This document shows, piece by piece, positions 22,206 to 34,138 of a DNA stretch of 64,000 nt; position 1 is the stretch's first letter, and each line of letters begins with the position of its first letter. Under the pieces are notes generated by a model, which saw nothing but the letters and a program-made list of their open reading frames with translations, was not told the origin of the DNA and did no database searches. This DNA comes from Thozetella sp. PMI_491. Taxonomy: Eukaryota; Ascomycota; Sordariomycetes; Chaetosphaeriales; Chaetosphaeriaceae. A program made the position numbers and the translations under genes. The DNA lies in NCBI GenBank assembly GCA_021432635.1, contig MU270099.1, forward strand, positions 4,693 through 68,692, written 5' to 3'.

Positions 22206-22896
22206 TGTAGGACTTCGGGGCTTTGCGGGTCCACAGAGAAATAAAACAATACTGAAGGAGAATGGCCGCCCTGCGGATACGAAAGAAAGCTAATGAACCG
22301 CAGATGCAAGGGAAAATCGAGACCACAGGACAGTTAAATACAACTTGAGGCGGCCACGACGTCAAAAAAAAAGGCCTTGAGCTACGCGATCTTGCCCCTT
22401 GAAAATTGAAACAGGGGGTACTGGCCAAGACCCCCATAACACCCCACAATCCTAGGTCTGTAACGTATAAACCCCTTGCTATGAGGTGGTTTACAGGCTT
22501 AATCCGGCTAGAGACGCATTCGACGCTACGCGAGGAAGTTTATTACCAGGTAACAAACCCTTGTTAAGAAACTAGTCAGGTTCCGTCATACAGGGTAGAT
22601 ACTTGCACAATTATAGCTTGCCTTGATTGCGGTAACCAACCTACTTCAAGTTTCGACAGGAGGGCAGTTAAGCTCATAAACTCAGATTGCCGACAACGTC
22701 TTCTTACTAACCCCTATTAATGCTGGGACAGCCATATTTCCAAATATACTTTTTTCACTCATGTCTTCGCAATATTGACTCACAGAGCGTTTGTGGTAAC
22801 TTCGATAACGGAGGCTTCCTACATTTTAATAACACTAGGGTAATGATATTAGGGTTGTGTTGCTACAAGTAATAATCCCAATTGAGAGCTCTGCTG
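22206..22896. other. Intergenic, upstream of small secreted protein
   Basis: This contains the promoter of the small secreted protein and the 3' flank of the C2H2 regulator. No gene is seen. Composition is mildly AT-rich from 22,450 on. Confidence 0.4.
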
Positions 22897-25712
22897 TCAG
22901 CTGCCTTTTATAAGCTCTCTGTATTTCATCAGGCCCCGGCCTATCATGTTAATAAAGGGCCATTGTGTGTTGCTCTCAAAAAAATGGGCCCATATTCGAA
23001 GCACGTCCAAGCTAAGTGCCGCCGGATCTCGTTCTGATGTTTGGGGATGCGCTTCATCGTCATCAAATTCAACAGTTTTACAAGCTTCTTCAACCACACA
23101 TCGTACCCAGTGCAAAATCCTTTCTTCGCTATCTGGAAAATTTCGGTCAGATTGGAGCGGCTCTGTGGTAAGTCAAGGTCACGCACCGGTGAGTGGGGTT
23201 GTGGCAGCGGATGTTGCCACCGACGTGAGCCACTTGCTGAGAAGAATCCCGCAGTCAAGGCCCGATAGGGAGTGCCTCACACTCCAGAAGAAAGCCTGGC
23301 TTCGAGCAACGCGGTCTACCCCGAGTCTTACAGGGATGCTCAACATATGAACCGAATATAGCAATGCCGAGATGACCCCGTTGCTTCGCTCCACGGCTGG
23401 CGCCCGTTTGATAGATTGAGCAATTCGTGCAGGATCACGTGAGTCTAACTGTCGGTAGGGACCTAGATGGAGGTATATTCGGACATATGCGAGGCCAAGT
23501 AGAGAGCTCGATGTGAAAGGTATGGGGCCATTCTCGTTGTTGGGATCGAGGCTGGACTCGGCAGCCTGCTGCCAACCTGAGGTCCAGGACCGTAGCCCGC
23601 GTCTACGGCGAATGAGTTAGCCAACCATTAAGAAGAAGGACGAAGGATATGAATAATAATCAAAAGCCTGTGTTGCTCGTACGACATGCGAAGCTACTTA
23701 CTCAAGCTTCTCGACTTCTTCAGCAGGGAGTGAAGCTGAGTGATCCATAATCGGGAGCGAGAGGTCTCTCACGATGTATATCCGTTGCAAAAGGCCATGG
23801 AGTAACACATAGTTGCCCAGGGGAGTGGGAATCGGATTTAAAGGGGCTGTATGATCCAAGTTTCGCAGTAGGAGTGACAAGGCATCTTGAAAAAAGAGCT
23901 GCTCCTTGCGCGTTTCGCGTCGCACTAGCTGCCACTGGAGAGCAGTGGGAGCCTTCCATTCCTTGGTTGAGCAAGGCAGTCTGAGGTTGATCTCGTTGCT
24001 TCGCAGCACCGGATACACATTGTAGGCGATACTGTGGGTGTGGATGAACGAGAATGCGACAAGCTTAGCCCTTCGGATGGACTCCTGGCGAACCCAAGCA
24101 AGCCATGCAGTCTGACACCCGCTTTGGTCGGCAAGTGACTCACAATCGGCATCCTGTTCTTCACTCAATCCGACATCGCGAAGTACCTGCGCGAGGAGTC
24201 CTTGGAGGGCAAAAGCCTCTTGTAGCAACACAACCTTAACTTCCCATGTGGCATAGGCCATAAGAGCAACCAATGCGCGAACTGTTTCTATGGGTTCCCA
24301 AGGTGCCCAATCCCGAGGAGCGTGATCGTCTCTTCGACTTGCATCGGGCCCGTCTTGAAGAGAGCGACCCTGGAGGTTGAGGAAGGCCCGCACTTTGTGG
24401 CCAAACCTGTCTGCTTCGTGCACAAGTCGCTCCATGAGGATGGCTTTGCCGGCGTAGAATAGCTTCTCAGAACTGCGACGTTCGAAACAGTACTGTGCTC
24501 CTATTGCAGCAATCCCAAGGATCAGCTCTAAAGAGTGCTCTTGCATGCGCCACGTTGGGCAATGGATAAAAGGCATGTGGGGATGAAAACCGTCGAAAAA
24601 AGATGATATATATCGGGTTAAGGCATGGCGAGAAGGGAACTCAAAGCTAGGGTCAAGGACATCCCGAAAGCTCTCGAGGCAGACGATGAGGCGAGCGTGC
24701 ACCTCGACCGACACTCTGTACGGCTGGGATTCAAGTTCCGTAGCACGAGGGTCTACGAGCAGTATGTTAGAGGCGCAAGAACAGAGGCGAAGGAGATATA
24801 TTTCAACTTCGTAAGCATTAAACAGAATGAGACATCACTCACTTTCCTCCGGTAGGGTTCCGGGTATTCTGTTGCCCGTGGGAGCTGATGGTAGCCACGA
24901 ACTAAAGGGCGATCCAGGGCGAGTCCTCGGACCAAGGCCCGGTGTGGCGGTTGCGGCCCGAGAGACACGCAATGTGGGATCTACAACCTCGTAATCCCTA
25001 TCAAAATATGGACTCCATTCTGTGGGCAAACCGACGCCGTCGAGGAACGTGGCAAATTCGCGGAAGTGAGCATCGATACCCGCGGATTCTAAGCAATTCA
25101 TGTCAATACAGCTCATAGCATGACGGTTGTCGTAAGAGGAATTACCTTGGTCAAATATTTGCGTGGAAAGAAGAGGCTGATGGTATGCAGTATCGACTAA
25201 GCTTGTGTTGTTCGCTTGGGCCGGCACCGGTATGGAAACCGGGACCTGATAGAGGTCTGCCGGCGGTCGGCTCCCGGCCTGCGCCGGCTCCCAGGGACCT
25301 AGTCCCCGTACAGGCAAGGGCACTGCAGTAACCAGGCCCGACTCCTCTGCCGGTTCTATCTCGTCGTTGTGCTCTGTCTCGTGCTCAGACAAAGCCTCCG
25401 ACGAGTCCTTGGGCGATCCATGGAACCCTTCGTCGTGGAATGAGACGCGTTGATGGCGTGTTAGTAAATCACGTCGAGCAAAGGCGGCTCCACAGTGGCA
25501 GACGAATGGCTTCTCTTTGGTGTCTGTCCAAAACGTAAGCAAGGACATCTACGATGGGAGAGGAAAGAGGGTGGGAACGCACGTGTGCGCACGTGCCGTT
25601 CTAGATGCTCGGTACGCTTAAAGGAGCGACCACAATGGGGGCAGGACCGCGCATCAGGCCCCGTCCGCCGACGACGTTTAGCTAGATGCCCCGAGTCGTT
25701 GCGGGACTGCAT
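22897..25712 (-). CDS. C2H2 zinc-finger transcription factor with fungal TF domain
   Basis: A nuclear regulator of about 800 residues. The start is MQSRNDSGHLAKRRRR at 25712, with a basic stretch. Finger 1 is CPHCGRSFKRTEHLERHVRTH, split at its last residues by a GT-AG intron; finger 2 is CHCGAAFARRDLLTRHQRVSFH, with longer spacing before the last His. An acidic, low-complexity region follows (SEALSEHETEHNDEIEPAEE). After another intron comes a PF04082-type domain (FFDGFHPHMPFIHCPTW; LILGIAAIGAQYCFERR; VRALVALMAYATWE). Two more introns lead to the C-terminal helices and the stop at 22897. The two-finger plus fungal-TF layout resembles AmdA- and Klf1-like regulators. It sits divergent to an SDR and one gene from an amidase, so it may control the nearby catabolic genes; this is inferred. 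Confidence 0.8.
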
Positions 25713-26203
25713 AGCCGGGGACCACGATCGCGTTGTTCGCTTGGCGGTCGGGGCTGGTGGAAACAAGTGGGAAGTTGGAGAGACGAATGCTGGAGGCAAA
25801 CTGGGAAATGGTTGGGGTAATATGTGTTGGAGACTGTCTCCACCCCGCCGGCAAACTCGCCGTCGATAAAGGGGAAAATCTTGGTTTGGGGTCCTGACTC
25901 GCATGCTTGGCGAGTCGTAAGATTAACGTTATCAGTGCCTCCAAACGTCAATCAATGGTTGCATTCCACGGACCCCGCGAAGCCCCACTTAACGTGCATC
26001 GAGTGAGTGACGTGCCTCGGCGCCGTGAGTACCTAGATAGAGTACCGTATCTGCTGTAATCTTCATTGCAGCACTCAAGGTGACATTGTGATAGCGAAGG
26101 CTCATGGACGATAAGCCTGGTCGGGCATTATCTTATCCCCCAACCTACAACTCTACTCGAAGCATTTGGAAAGCGGAATAGTCGGGCATTGAACATTGAC
26201 ACG
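25713..26203. promoter_or_regulatory. Shared promoter of C2H2 regulator and SDR
   Basis: A 491-base gap between divergent start codons. Its left part is CT/GA-biased. No defined binding site was identified. Confidence 0.5.
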
Positions 26204-27274
26204 ATGTTCAGGCTCCCGGGTGTGGCCCTTATCACCGGTGCGGGCGGTACAGGTTCGCCTTTCCGAATCAATCCAGGAGGGTCGGGTGATGTTGCTAATT
26301 ACTCGGGGTAGGTATTGGCGCGGCTGTAGCGAGAGCTTTTGCGCGGTCGGGCTGTTCAAGATTCGCAATTACGGACATCAACCCACAGTCTTTGGAGAGC
26401 ACGCGAGACGCGATTCTTGCCATAAACCGCGACGCCCAAGTTTCGTGCCGCCCCGGAGATGTATCGGACGAGAGTTTCGTGGAGTCCTTTGTCTCTGAGG
26501 CAACGAACGCGTTCAAACGGCTAGACTATGCTATCAGCTGTGCCGGTATCCTGGGAGCGTCGCAGCGCTCACACGAGACACCCACGTCAACCTTTGACCT
26601 GATTACCAATGTCAACTATAAGGGTACTTGGCTCATCTCTAGAGCCGTACTTGCCCAGATGACGAAGCAAAATCCTCTGGAGGAACATCCCAAGCAGCGG
26701 GGCGCCGTGGTAAATATTGCCAGCCAGCTTGGAATAGTAGCCCGTCCGGGTGCGGGTAAGTTCAATACTCACCGAGTGCACTAGGCGCGATAGCCATAGC
26801 AACTTCTGACAAGTATATGTATTAGCTCCCTATTGCGCTTCCAAAGCTGCAATTATCAATATGACGCGCTCTGATGCGATTGATTACTCCGTAGATGACA
26901 TCAGGGTCAACTGTGTGTGCCCTGGCGTCATTGAAACACCCATGGTATGCCATTTTGAAGCCTCTTATTTCCTATTATGGCCTTGCTTGGAATCCCCTCT
27001 AAGTTTGTGACTGCCCCGGTCTTCAGCTCGCCAAGCAAATAGACTAGCCCCCAGTCTTCACACCTCAAATGTTTGCTAACCTTGAGCCATCAATAAGACA
27101 ACAGGATCTGAGGAAGTCATGAGGCGCCTCAAACCAGCCATTGACATCGCGCCTATGCGTCGTATGGGGCGGCCGGAAGAGATTGCTGATGCTGTAATGT
27201 TCCTGTGCTCTAATCAGGCATCGTTCATCCAGGGCCATGCTCTCGTAGTCGACGGAGGATATACCATAAACTAA
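26204..27274 (+). CDS. Short-chain dehydrogenase/reductase
   Basis: A classical SDR of about 270 residues, a soluble NAD(P)(H)-dependent oxidoreductase. After the intron following [16 protein letters not shown], the dinucleotide-binding motif reads TGAGGTGIG. Then come DVSDESF (cofactor Asp), the NNAG-equivalent ISCAGILG, catalytic Ser in NIASQLG, the YxxxK motif as YCASK after the second intron, [13 protein letters not shown], and the C-terminal [15 protein letters not shown] with VVDGGYTIN. Three introns keep phase; the last ends at ATAAG just before ACAACAGGA. It stops at 27272-27274. The substrate is unknown. The convergent amidase begins its 3' end 233 bases away. Confidence 0.85.
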
Positions 27275-27507
27275 GCCAAGCCCATTCTTGTCTAATATAG
27301 AGTTTCTACTTGTCTAGTGATGATTCTGCAACGAATCCCATAAAATATTTTAACAGAAATACGAATAATGACTTAAATAGTCCTAGGATATTAATGTTAA
27401 ACTTCTGTGCAGCCTCTAAAGCTAAGATTCCGAAGCCAAAAGACCCAGTATCCATGTCTAGCTAATTTTATCCATAGCTACCTCGCCTAATGAGCTGTTA
27501 TCCAAAC

Positions 27508-29287
27508 TTATGCAGCCACCTTTACTCGTTTTAAATCCGGGGAAGTTGTCTCGTTGATTGTGGGACATGGCCTAGTACCGGGTTTTGTGTGAATATCAAG
27601 AGGGACTCTCGACGGCACGGATTGCACTTCTTGTTGGCTTGTGGACTCTCGCCAGTTGAAGCTTGACTCCCAAGCATGACCAACCCTGAGCACTTTTTTC
27701 TCCTGCCAAAGACCACCCACAATTTGCATCCCAACTGGTAGTTGGACACTTCCATCATCTCCTGCCGGGAGGAACCCAACCGGGATCGACATTGCCGGGT
27801 GCCCTGTCACATTGAACACAGCAGTATTGGTTGTCAGGCCAATTGTGGGCTCGAACGACCTCAAAACTTCAGCACGTGTCCCATGACGCGGGGCAACAAA
27901 CGGAGTAGTGGGCGTGATGACAACATCAAACTTCCTAAATACCTCCTCATACGCGTCGCGAATCTGTCGCCCGATGTTGATCGTTTTGCTGTATAGACCG
28001 GGAAACTTCTTGGCAAGGTATAGGCCGTTGATGACAGTATTCTTGGTAGATGGGAAAAGTTTCTGAAAATTAGCATCAGTCCAAGGCAGCCGGGCTGTCT
28101 CGAACTCAGTCAAGCCGAGGCCTCGACGGCCAGTTGCTTGACCCAGGATGCCCAGAGATCCGGAAATGCGCTGTTGGATCGTCCATATCGAAGGTCCTTG
28201 GAGGTGGAGGGGTACTGATATCTCTTCAATAGTAGCCCCAAGCGTCTCTAGTTTCCTTGCGGCCACTAGCACATGCTCCCTGACTTGGGGATCCACAATG
28301 CTTTGACCAAAACCCTCGTTGAGCAGGCCGACCTTGAGTCCATCCAGGCGAGTGGGGGTGATTAGAAGCGTTTCCAGAAAGTCATACGACCCATGGGCAG
28401 CAGCACCCAAGGACCGATCGTCGATGTTATCGTATCCGGCAATCACATCAAGGCATGCCGCTGCATCGGCGACGGACCTGCAGATCGGGCCCGCATGATC
28501 GTCGATAGCATCCCCGCTCGTGATACCGGTAAAGGGGATCAGACCATGAGTTGGCTTGAGCCCGACGCAGCCGCAGAATGCCGCGGGTACGCGAATGCTT
28601 CCGCCCTGATCCGTCCCGAGCGCGATGTCGACCTTGCCAGAGCCAACTAACGCCGCACCGCCCGATGTGCTACCCCCGGCGGAATATCCAGTCTGGAAAG
28701 GGTTGTGGACAACCCCCTGCGCGCTGGTAAAGGACGCGGTCGAGTTACAGAAATGCTCGCATGTTGCAGTGCCCAGAATATCGGCGCCTGCATCGAGCAC
28801 TCGTGTGATCACGGTAGCATCGGTCGTGGGTGTCCAGGGGGGAAACGCGTCGCTGCCAAAGAACTGAGGTACCTCGGCAACGGCGATGCAGTCTTTGACA
28901 CAAACGGTCTTGCCTTTTAAGGAAAATCTTTGATTCGGAGAATCGGTACCACGAATCCGGAAACAGTGCGCCCAGGCGTGCCCAAATTCCTGCTCGCCGG
29001 GGGAAGGAATATGCACGTTCTCTCGCGGGTATTTCTTCGTATCTGGGGCTGGCTGATAGTCCGAGAGGCCATTTATTGCCACTGCACAGTCATGTACCGC
29101 AGCCAGGAGCCGTTGGTAGTCCGCCGACTCCTCCGACCGGATAGTTACTCCCAGTGGTTCTAAGACCTTTTCAACGTCACCCTGCTTGACGGGGTTGTCC
29201 CTGCAGGCAAATTAGTGGCTATGATCAAGCAAGTATACGCGCGGGTGGTTTCACATACGCCGAAATATCTTTGAAGAACACGGACAT
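27508..29287 (-). CDS. Amidase-signature family hydrolase
   Basis: A Ser-cisSer-Lys amidase of about 575 residues that hydrolyses carboxamides to acid plus ammonia or amine. The true start is ATG 29285-29287 (MSVFFKDISA). An intron at 29201-29258 then joins DNPVKQGDVEKVLEPLGVTI, and the protein is open to its stop at 27508. Catalytic residues are visible: Lys in GKTVCVKD, cis-Ser in GYSAGGSTSGG and the nucleophile Ser in GTDQGGSIRVPA. The hydrophobic C-half (TPTTPFVAPRHG; NVTGHPAMSIPVGF) is complete. The second serine of the usual GGSS is Thr, which family members tolerate. It lies between an SDR and a zinc alcohol dehydrogenase, close to a C2H2 regulator of the AmdA-like layout, which suggests use of an amide as nitrogen source. 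Confidence 0.9.
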
Positions 29288-29919
29288 TGCGTGTAGATCA
29301 GAAGCGCGGCAGTAATATCTGCTATAACCCGGAGCTCGTTTCGAGGTGCGCTGTTATCAAAGACTTCAAGCCATGTTCAAATGTGGGAAAATCAGCAACT
29401 TCAAGAGGCCAGACTAGCCAGCCGAGCGGAGCAGGGAGCCATGATTCCCCGATGATTCAGTCTATGACAAATAGTAAACTGTATAACGATAGAGTAAGCG
29501 GTATGGAGAGCACAAGGCGGCTATGTGCATTGCGTGCTAGTAAAAGGTACTCCGTTGGAGGCAAGCCATTGTATCGCAGTTGGAGTCTGTGCGTGTGAAT
29601 ACCCCACTTACAGCGTTTTTACCCCGTCGGGGTACGGCCAGTTGGGGTCAATTCCAACTTGAGTGTTGGAGGCAATTTCTGGGATGATGGGGTAATTACC
29701 CCTGTTGCCTCTATGCCCTCCACACATCCACGCCTCCACGCCTTCTGCGCCTTCCATTTAACTCTAATATATCCCACAGTCTCGGGAAGATGCCGATAAG
29801 AGAAGCACCCTGGATTACGATTAGATAGTACCTAATTGGATTTCCTGCTTACTGCTAGAGGTAGGTTCTGCCCATTTAGCTCGATCGACGCCACTCTACA
29901 TAGTTCAGGTGCCGGCTCC
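29288..29919. other. Intergenic, nothing clear
   Basis: Upstream region of the amidase and 3' flank of the alcohol dehydrogenase. No gene is recognised. Confidence 0.45.
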
Positions 29920-31275
29920 TCAGTCCGCTCCCTCCTTAGCTAGCTCCACTACAAGTCTGCCCCTGAAATTGCTGTCTCTATAGGCGTCCACAATATGCGA
30001 GACCTTGTCAAAGGGCACGAGTGTGACATGTGACCGAATACCTGCCCGATCTACTGCCGCCATCATCCTCTCCGTAGCTTCTCTGTTGGCAACGTAGCTA
30101 CCCCGAATCGTGAGCTCCCGGAAAACCATCACGTCTGCGTCAAAATGCCACCCCTTCGCAGGTAGGCCAAGCACGCCCATGACACCGCCTATTCGCAAGA
30201 TCTGGAGTGCCCAATTGTTGGCCACTAGTGAATCTGTACAGACCACTACCGCAGCAACACCCTCCCCGTTCGTAAATGCCTTGATCTCGGAAATAGCGTC
30301 CACGGCCCCTGAATCAACGACAAGTGATGGGCGAAGAGATTCTGGAACGTCGGTAGACAGCTCACGGCCGGCAGCCCGACTATCCACTGCCACTGTACGA
30401 AACCCCATTGAGCTCGCACTATTGGAATTAGTAGCCTTGTCAGCAAGTATCCGGAAAATACCTAGCAGTGTGCGTATCATTGTCATTCCAATATGTTTTC
30501 GACACTACGGAGGTGGTGCAAGTCTCTGGGGATAGCTTACAACTGAACACCAAGATGACCTAGTCCGCCTATCCCCACAATCGCTACGGTGTCGCCAGAG
30601 GCCAGTCCAGCCGTCACCTTCTCCAGCGAACCCCATACTGTAGCACCAGCGCACATCCTAGAGAAAAGGCAGGTCAGAATCTCTCTTTACACTGTTTCAA
30701 TATAGCTGTAGGATGCGCTGTTCGGCTCTGGCACTCGGCCCATAACCAACCTGGGGAGCTCCTACAGTGGTGCAGCTTGCTCCATGGATATCGACTCTGG
30801 CAGCCGAACAGTGGTCTCAGGGTCAGCCACAAGATAGTCTGCAAAAGCCCCGTCATGTTGGAATCCCGCTGTCTCTCTCTTGTCGCAATACCTAGGATCG
30901 AAGTGACCGGTAGTCCTTTTCGAGAGGCCGCACCCGCTGCATTGTCTGCAAGAGTTCTTGAAATTTAAAACTCCGACTCGGTCTCCCTCTTTCCAGTCGC
31001 CCCGACAAGCAGGGCCAACTTTTGCGATGATGCCCGCAGGTTCGTGTGAAGCAATCATGGTCAATGGAGACCCAAACTGGCCTTCCAAGGCTTGAAGGTC
31101 GGAGTGGCAGAACCCCGCAGCGTATACTCGCACAAGGAGCTCATGGTCCCGAATTATCGGGACCGGCCTCTCTACCACCTCGTACGGCTTTCCATACTGC
31201 TTCAAACTCAGCTTTGACGTGAGAAGGATGGCAAACTCCGGTAGGGCCCACCTGAGAAATCTGGGCTGCCCTCAT
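29920..31275 (-). CDS. Zinc-dependent alcohol dehydrogenase (MDR family)
   Basis: A medium-chain dehydrogenase of about 350 residues that interconverts alcohols and aldehydes with NAD(P). The start is ATG 31273-31275 (MRAAQISQ); a short intron joins this to QYGKPYEVVERPVPII. Catalytic zinc ligands appear in GFCHSDLQ and ASHEPAG; the third ligand cysteine starts a new exon (MCAGATVWGSLEKV). The structural zinc loop reads CRQCSGC followed by YC. The Rossmann motif is GIGGLGHLGVQ, split by an intron before ASSMGFRTVAVD. The C-part has QILRIGGVMGVLGLP and ends LVVELAKEGAD at 29920. It appears intact. It is transcribed in the same direction as the amidase and divergent from the deacetylase. Confidence 0.87.
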
Positions 31276-32066
31276 CTTTGCTGGAAGACACGTTTTTGGC
31301 CCGGGTGTGACAAGCTTCGAGTCCCAGAGGCGAAGTTGCCCAATTGATAGGTAGGTCTGGGGTATCCGCTCGATAACCAGCTAAAATATGACACTGTCCA
31401 TTACTTTCTTATCTGCACTTTAGTGTTTTCCCGCGCTCGGAGGGAGACGGGGCTGCAGCCAAGATGCCGTCTATGGGAGTCGGGTATAGTGGCTGTGGGG
31501 TCAACCTGTTCATGACTCTTTTCTCAACCAACGACGCGCTGATCATAGAGGGTTTTTGCCTGATCATTACGTTTTCTCCTGCTCTTCTTACCCCATTTGA
31601 GCTAGCAATGGTACCCGGGTACTCAGTGGGGACGAATCTCCAATAGCTGGCGTCTCCCATTTTGCCTCCAACTTCTACCCCATACCAACAAGCTGGGAGG
31701 GGCCCCGGGCTTCCGGGCTTTTGCCCACTTCACCTCGGTCCATACCTTAGCCGCCCCTCCCCTTAACACAGCTTGGAGCGATTCTTGGGATATTGCATGC
31801 TGTTAGCTGTCAGAATTGCCTAATACACGCATCAAGAGTTCGAGGCGTTGCCTCGTGAAATAGCTCTACTCCTTCTTTACTAGTGTGCCCGCTTGGGGAT
31901 AGCTGAAACTTTTCTTGAGATAAGGTCTCTTTCTGTACCTTATTCAAAGGAAGGAGCAGCCCCAGTGATAGTAACGTCATTTCCCTAAACTCTCTCTATT
32001 ACCCCTCCCTCCTTTGCTCGCAGTCGTTCATCGCCACTCGGCATTCCGTCAGTACAATTTCTCAGT
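31276..32066. promoter_or_regulatory. Shared promoter of alcohol dehydrogenase and deacetylase
   Basis: A 791-base gap between divergent starts. CT-rich tracts near 31,960-32,010 (CTCTCTCTATTACCCCTCCCTCC) precede the deacetylase start and are typical of fungal core promoters. Confidence 0.5.
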
Positions 32067-33207
32067 ATGGGAAAGAGAGTTCTAGTATCTTATGGGGTGG
32101 ACGTTGATGCGGTGGCTGGATGTAAGAGAGGCTTCTCAGCAGAACTCGCGAACTAGGTATATGACTGACACTTCTGGTCTCAGGGCTGGGATCGTACGGA
32201 GGAGAGGATTCTTCGAATGATATTAGTCGAGGTAGGACTAGCCACTCCTGGCAGTTGGAAATAGCTCGCTGACTAGTGATAGGCTACTTTGCGGGGACCA
32301 TCGGTGTTCAGCGAGTTCTGAAGCTGCTCAAAAAGTACAACATCAAGTCAACATGGTTCATTCCCGGTCACAGTCTTGAGACGTTCCCTGAAGATATGGC
32401 GGCCGTGCGTGACGCCGGACATGAGATTGGACTGCACGGCTACTCTCACGAAAATCCAACTGATATGACTATTGAGCAGCAGAAGGAGATCCTAGACAAG
32501 ACCTATCGTATGCTGACCGAGTTCGCGGGGAAGCCGCCGAGGGGAAGTGTCGCCCCGTGGTGGGAGACCAGCAAAGAAGGCGCGCAGCTTCTACTTGACT
32601 ACGGAATTGAGTATGACCACAGCATGAGCCATCACGACTGCCAGCCGTATTATTTGCGCACCGGCGATTCATGGACCAAGATCGACTACAGCCAGAAGCC
32701 AAGTGATTGGATGAAGCCGCTGGTTCGGGGAGATGAGACTGGCCTGGTGGAGATCCCCGCAAATTGTGAGTGCATGAAACGCGGCCTAGCATATTTGCGA
32801 GTCTTTGCCCATCATCAGCAGAGGAGATACATGGCATGGCGTAAACTAACTCAAATTGGATAGGGTACCTTGACGACCTACCGCCTATGATGTTTATCAA
32901 GAAGGCTCCCAACAGCCACGGCTTCGTCAACGCCAGAGATGTGGAAGACATCTGGCGCGATCATTTTGACTACTTCTATCGCGAGTATGATGAGTTCATC
33001 TTCCCCATCACTATCCACCCGGATGTATCAGGCCGGCCACACGCCATACTCATGCACGAGAGGCTCATTGAGCACATGATGAAGCACGAGGGTGTTGAGT
33101 TCGTGACTATGGAGCAGATTTGTGACGAGTTTAAAACCAAGAACGCACCAGCTCCAGGCGCCATCCTACCAGCAACTCCTGGAATAATGTTGAAGACACA
33201 GTTATAG
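32067..33207 (+). CDS. PgdA/imidase-like polysaccharide deacetylase
   Basis: A NodB-fold hydrolase of about 310 residues in four exons. The start [19 protein letters not shown] joins over an intron to [16 protein letters not shown], then [15 protein letters not shown]. The metal triad of the family is visible: Asp in VDVDAVAG and the two His of [10 protein letters not shown]. Other fixed phrases are [48 protein letters not shown] (across the last intron) and [10 protein letters not shown]. The sequence is closest in pattern to the bacterial Helicobacter PgdA / cyclic-imidase subgroup rather than to fungal chitin deacetylases: it lacks a signal peptide and chitin-binding domain. A cytosolic role on an imide or N-acyl substrate therefore seems likelier than cell-wall work; this is inferred. 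Confidence 0.85.
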
Positions 33208-34138
33208 ATAAGGAATACCGATTTGAAGCAAATTCGGGGAATATACGACTAGAGCTTAGCTAGCTGCACAATCCCGTATGTAGATGTAGCCTATATCTCC
33301 TTTAATCTGTGCCTTTTGTCCTTAACCCCTCTGGACTTTACCAAGTGTACGCTTTGCTTCTAGACCGACACAGTCCCTCTTGCTTCTATCTACATGATAC
33401 CCCGCTCTTGTCTCTGTGCATGGACTATGCTCTGCTGTAGGTTGCCGGTTATCATGAACTGTTACGTAGCACATCATTCCCCCATTATGATACCACTGTA
33501 CTCCGAGGTTGTAGAATAGTATTACGAAAATGAAAGTTCTATAGTTGGCTACTAACATTAAACGTCTCCAACACTATCAGGCACAGATCTCTAGGATGGA
33601 GACTTCAAGCCCCTTGACCCCAACGGCGATAAGATATCCATGACTCGCGAGGTCACCTTGAGTGTGCTCCATGACTCGCAGATACCCCATACCCCAAATT
33701 TTCTTCCGTCATGCTGTGATCAGATGATTGACCCCGGCAAACCAGGCGTAATTGTGTAGTGGCTGCTGATCATTATCGCGGGGTCAAATGGATGCTGTCT
33801 ATCTGGGTTACTTCGAATAGACCCTTCGAGATAAGCTACAGTGCCTCTAGTTGCCCGGGATATTGATTGCTGTGGCCCCAAGCGCCACCCCAGATTCGAA
33901 GGTCCACCCATTTCGACGAGTGGGAAATCTTAGTTCTTTAGCACTTTCCACAACATCTTGGATATTCCTATATATCGACCGAAGAACCTACGGTCAAGGA
34001 AACGAAAGAAGCACCGGTCAGCTCTCGACATCGTGCACGTTCCCTTTCCTCTCTGGTTCCACCAGTCTGAACACCTCAACCTTACCTACGACGCAACCCA
34101 GGCGAACTGTTGCATCTCATCATTTCAGTGTCGCGAGT
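33208..34138. other. Intergenic, upstream of amino-acid permease
   Basis: No gene is recognised. The last 200 bases before 34139 are CT-rich leader-like sequence of the permease gene. Confidence 0.45.
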
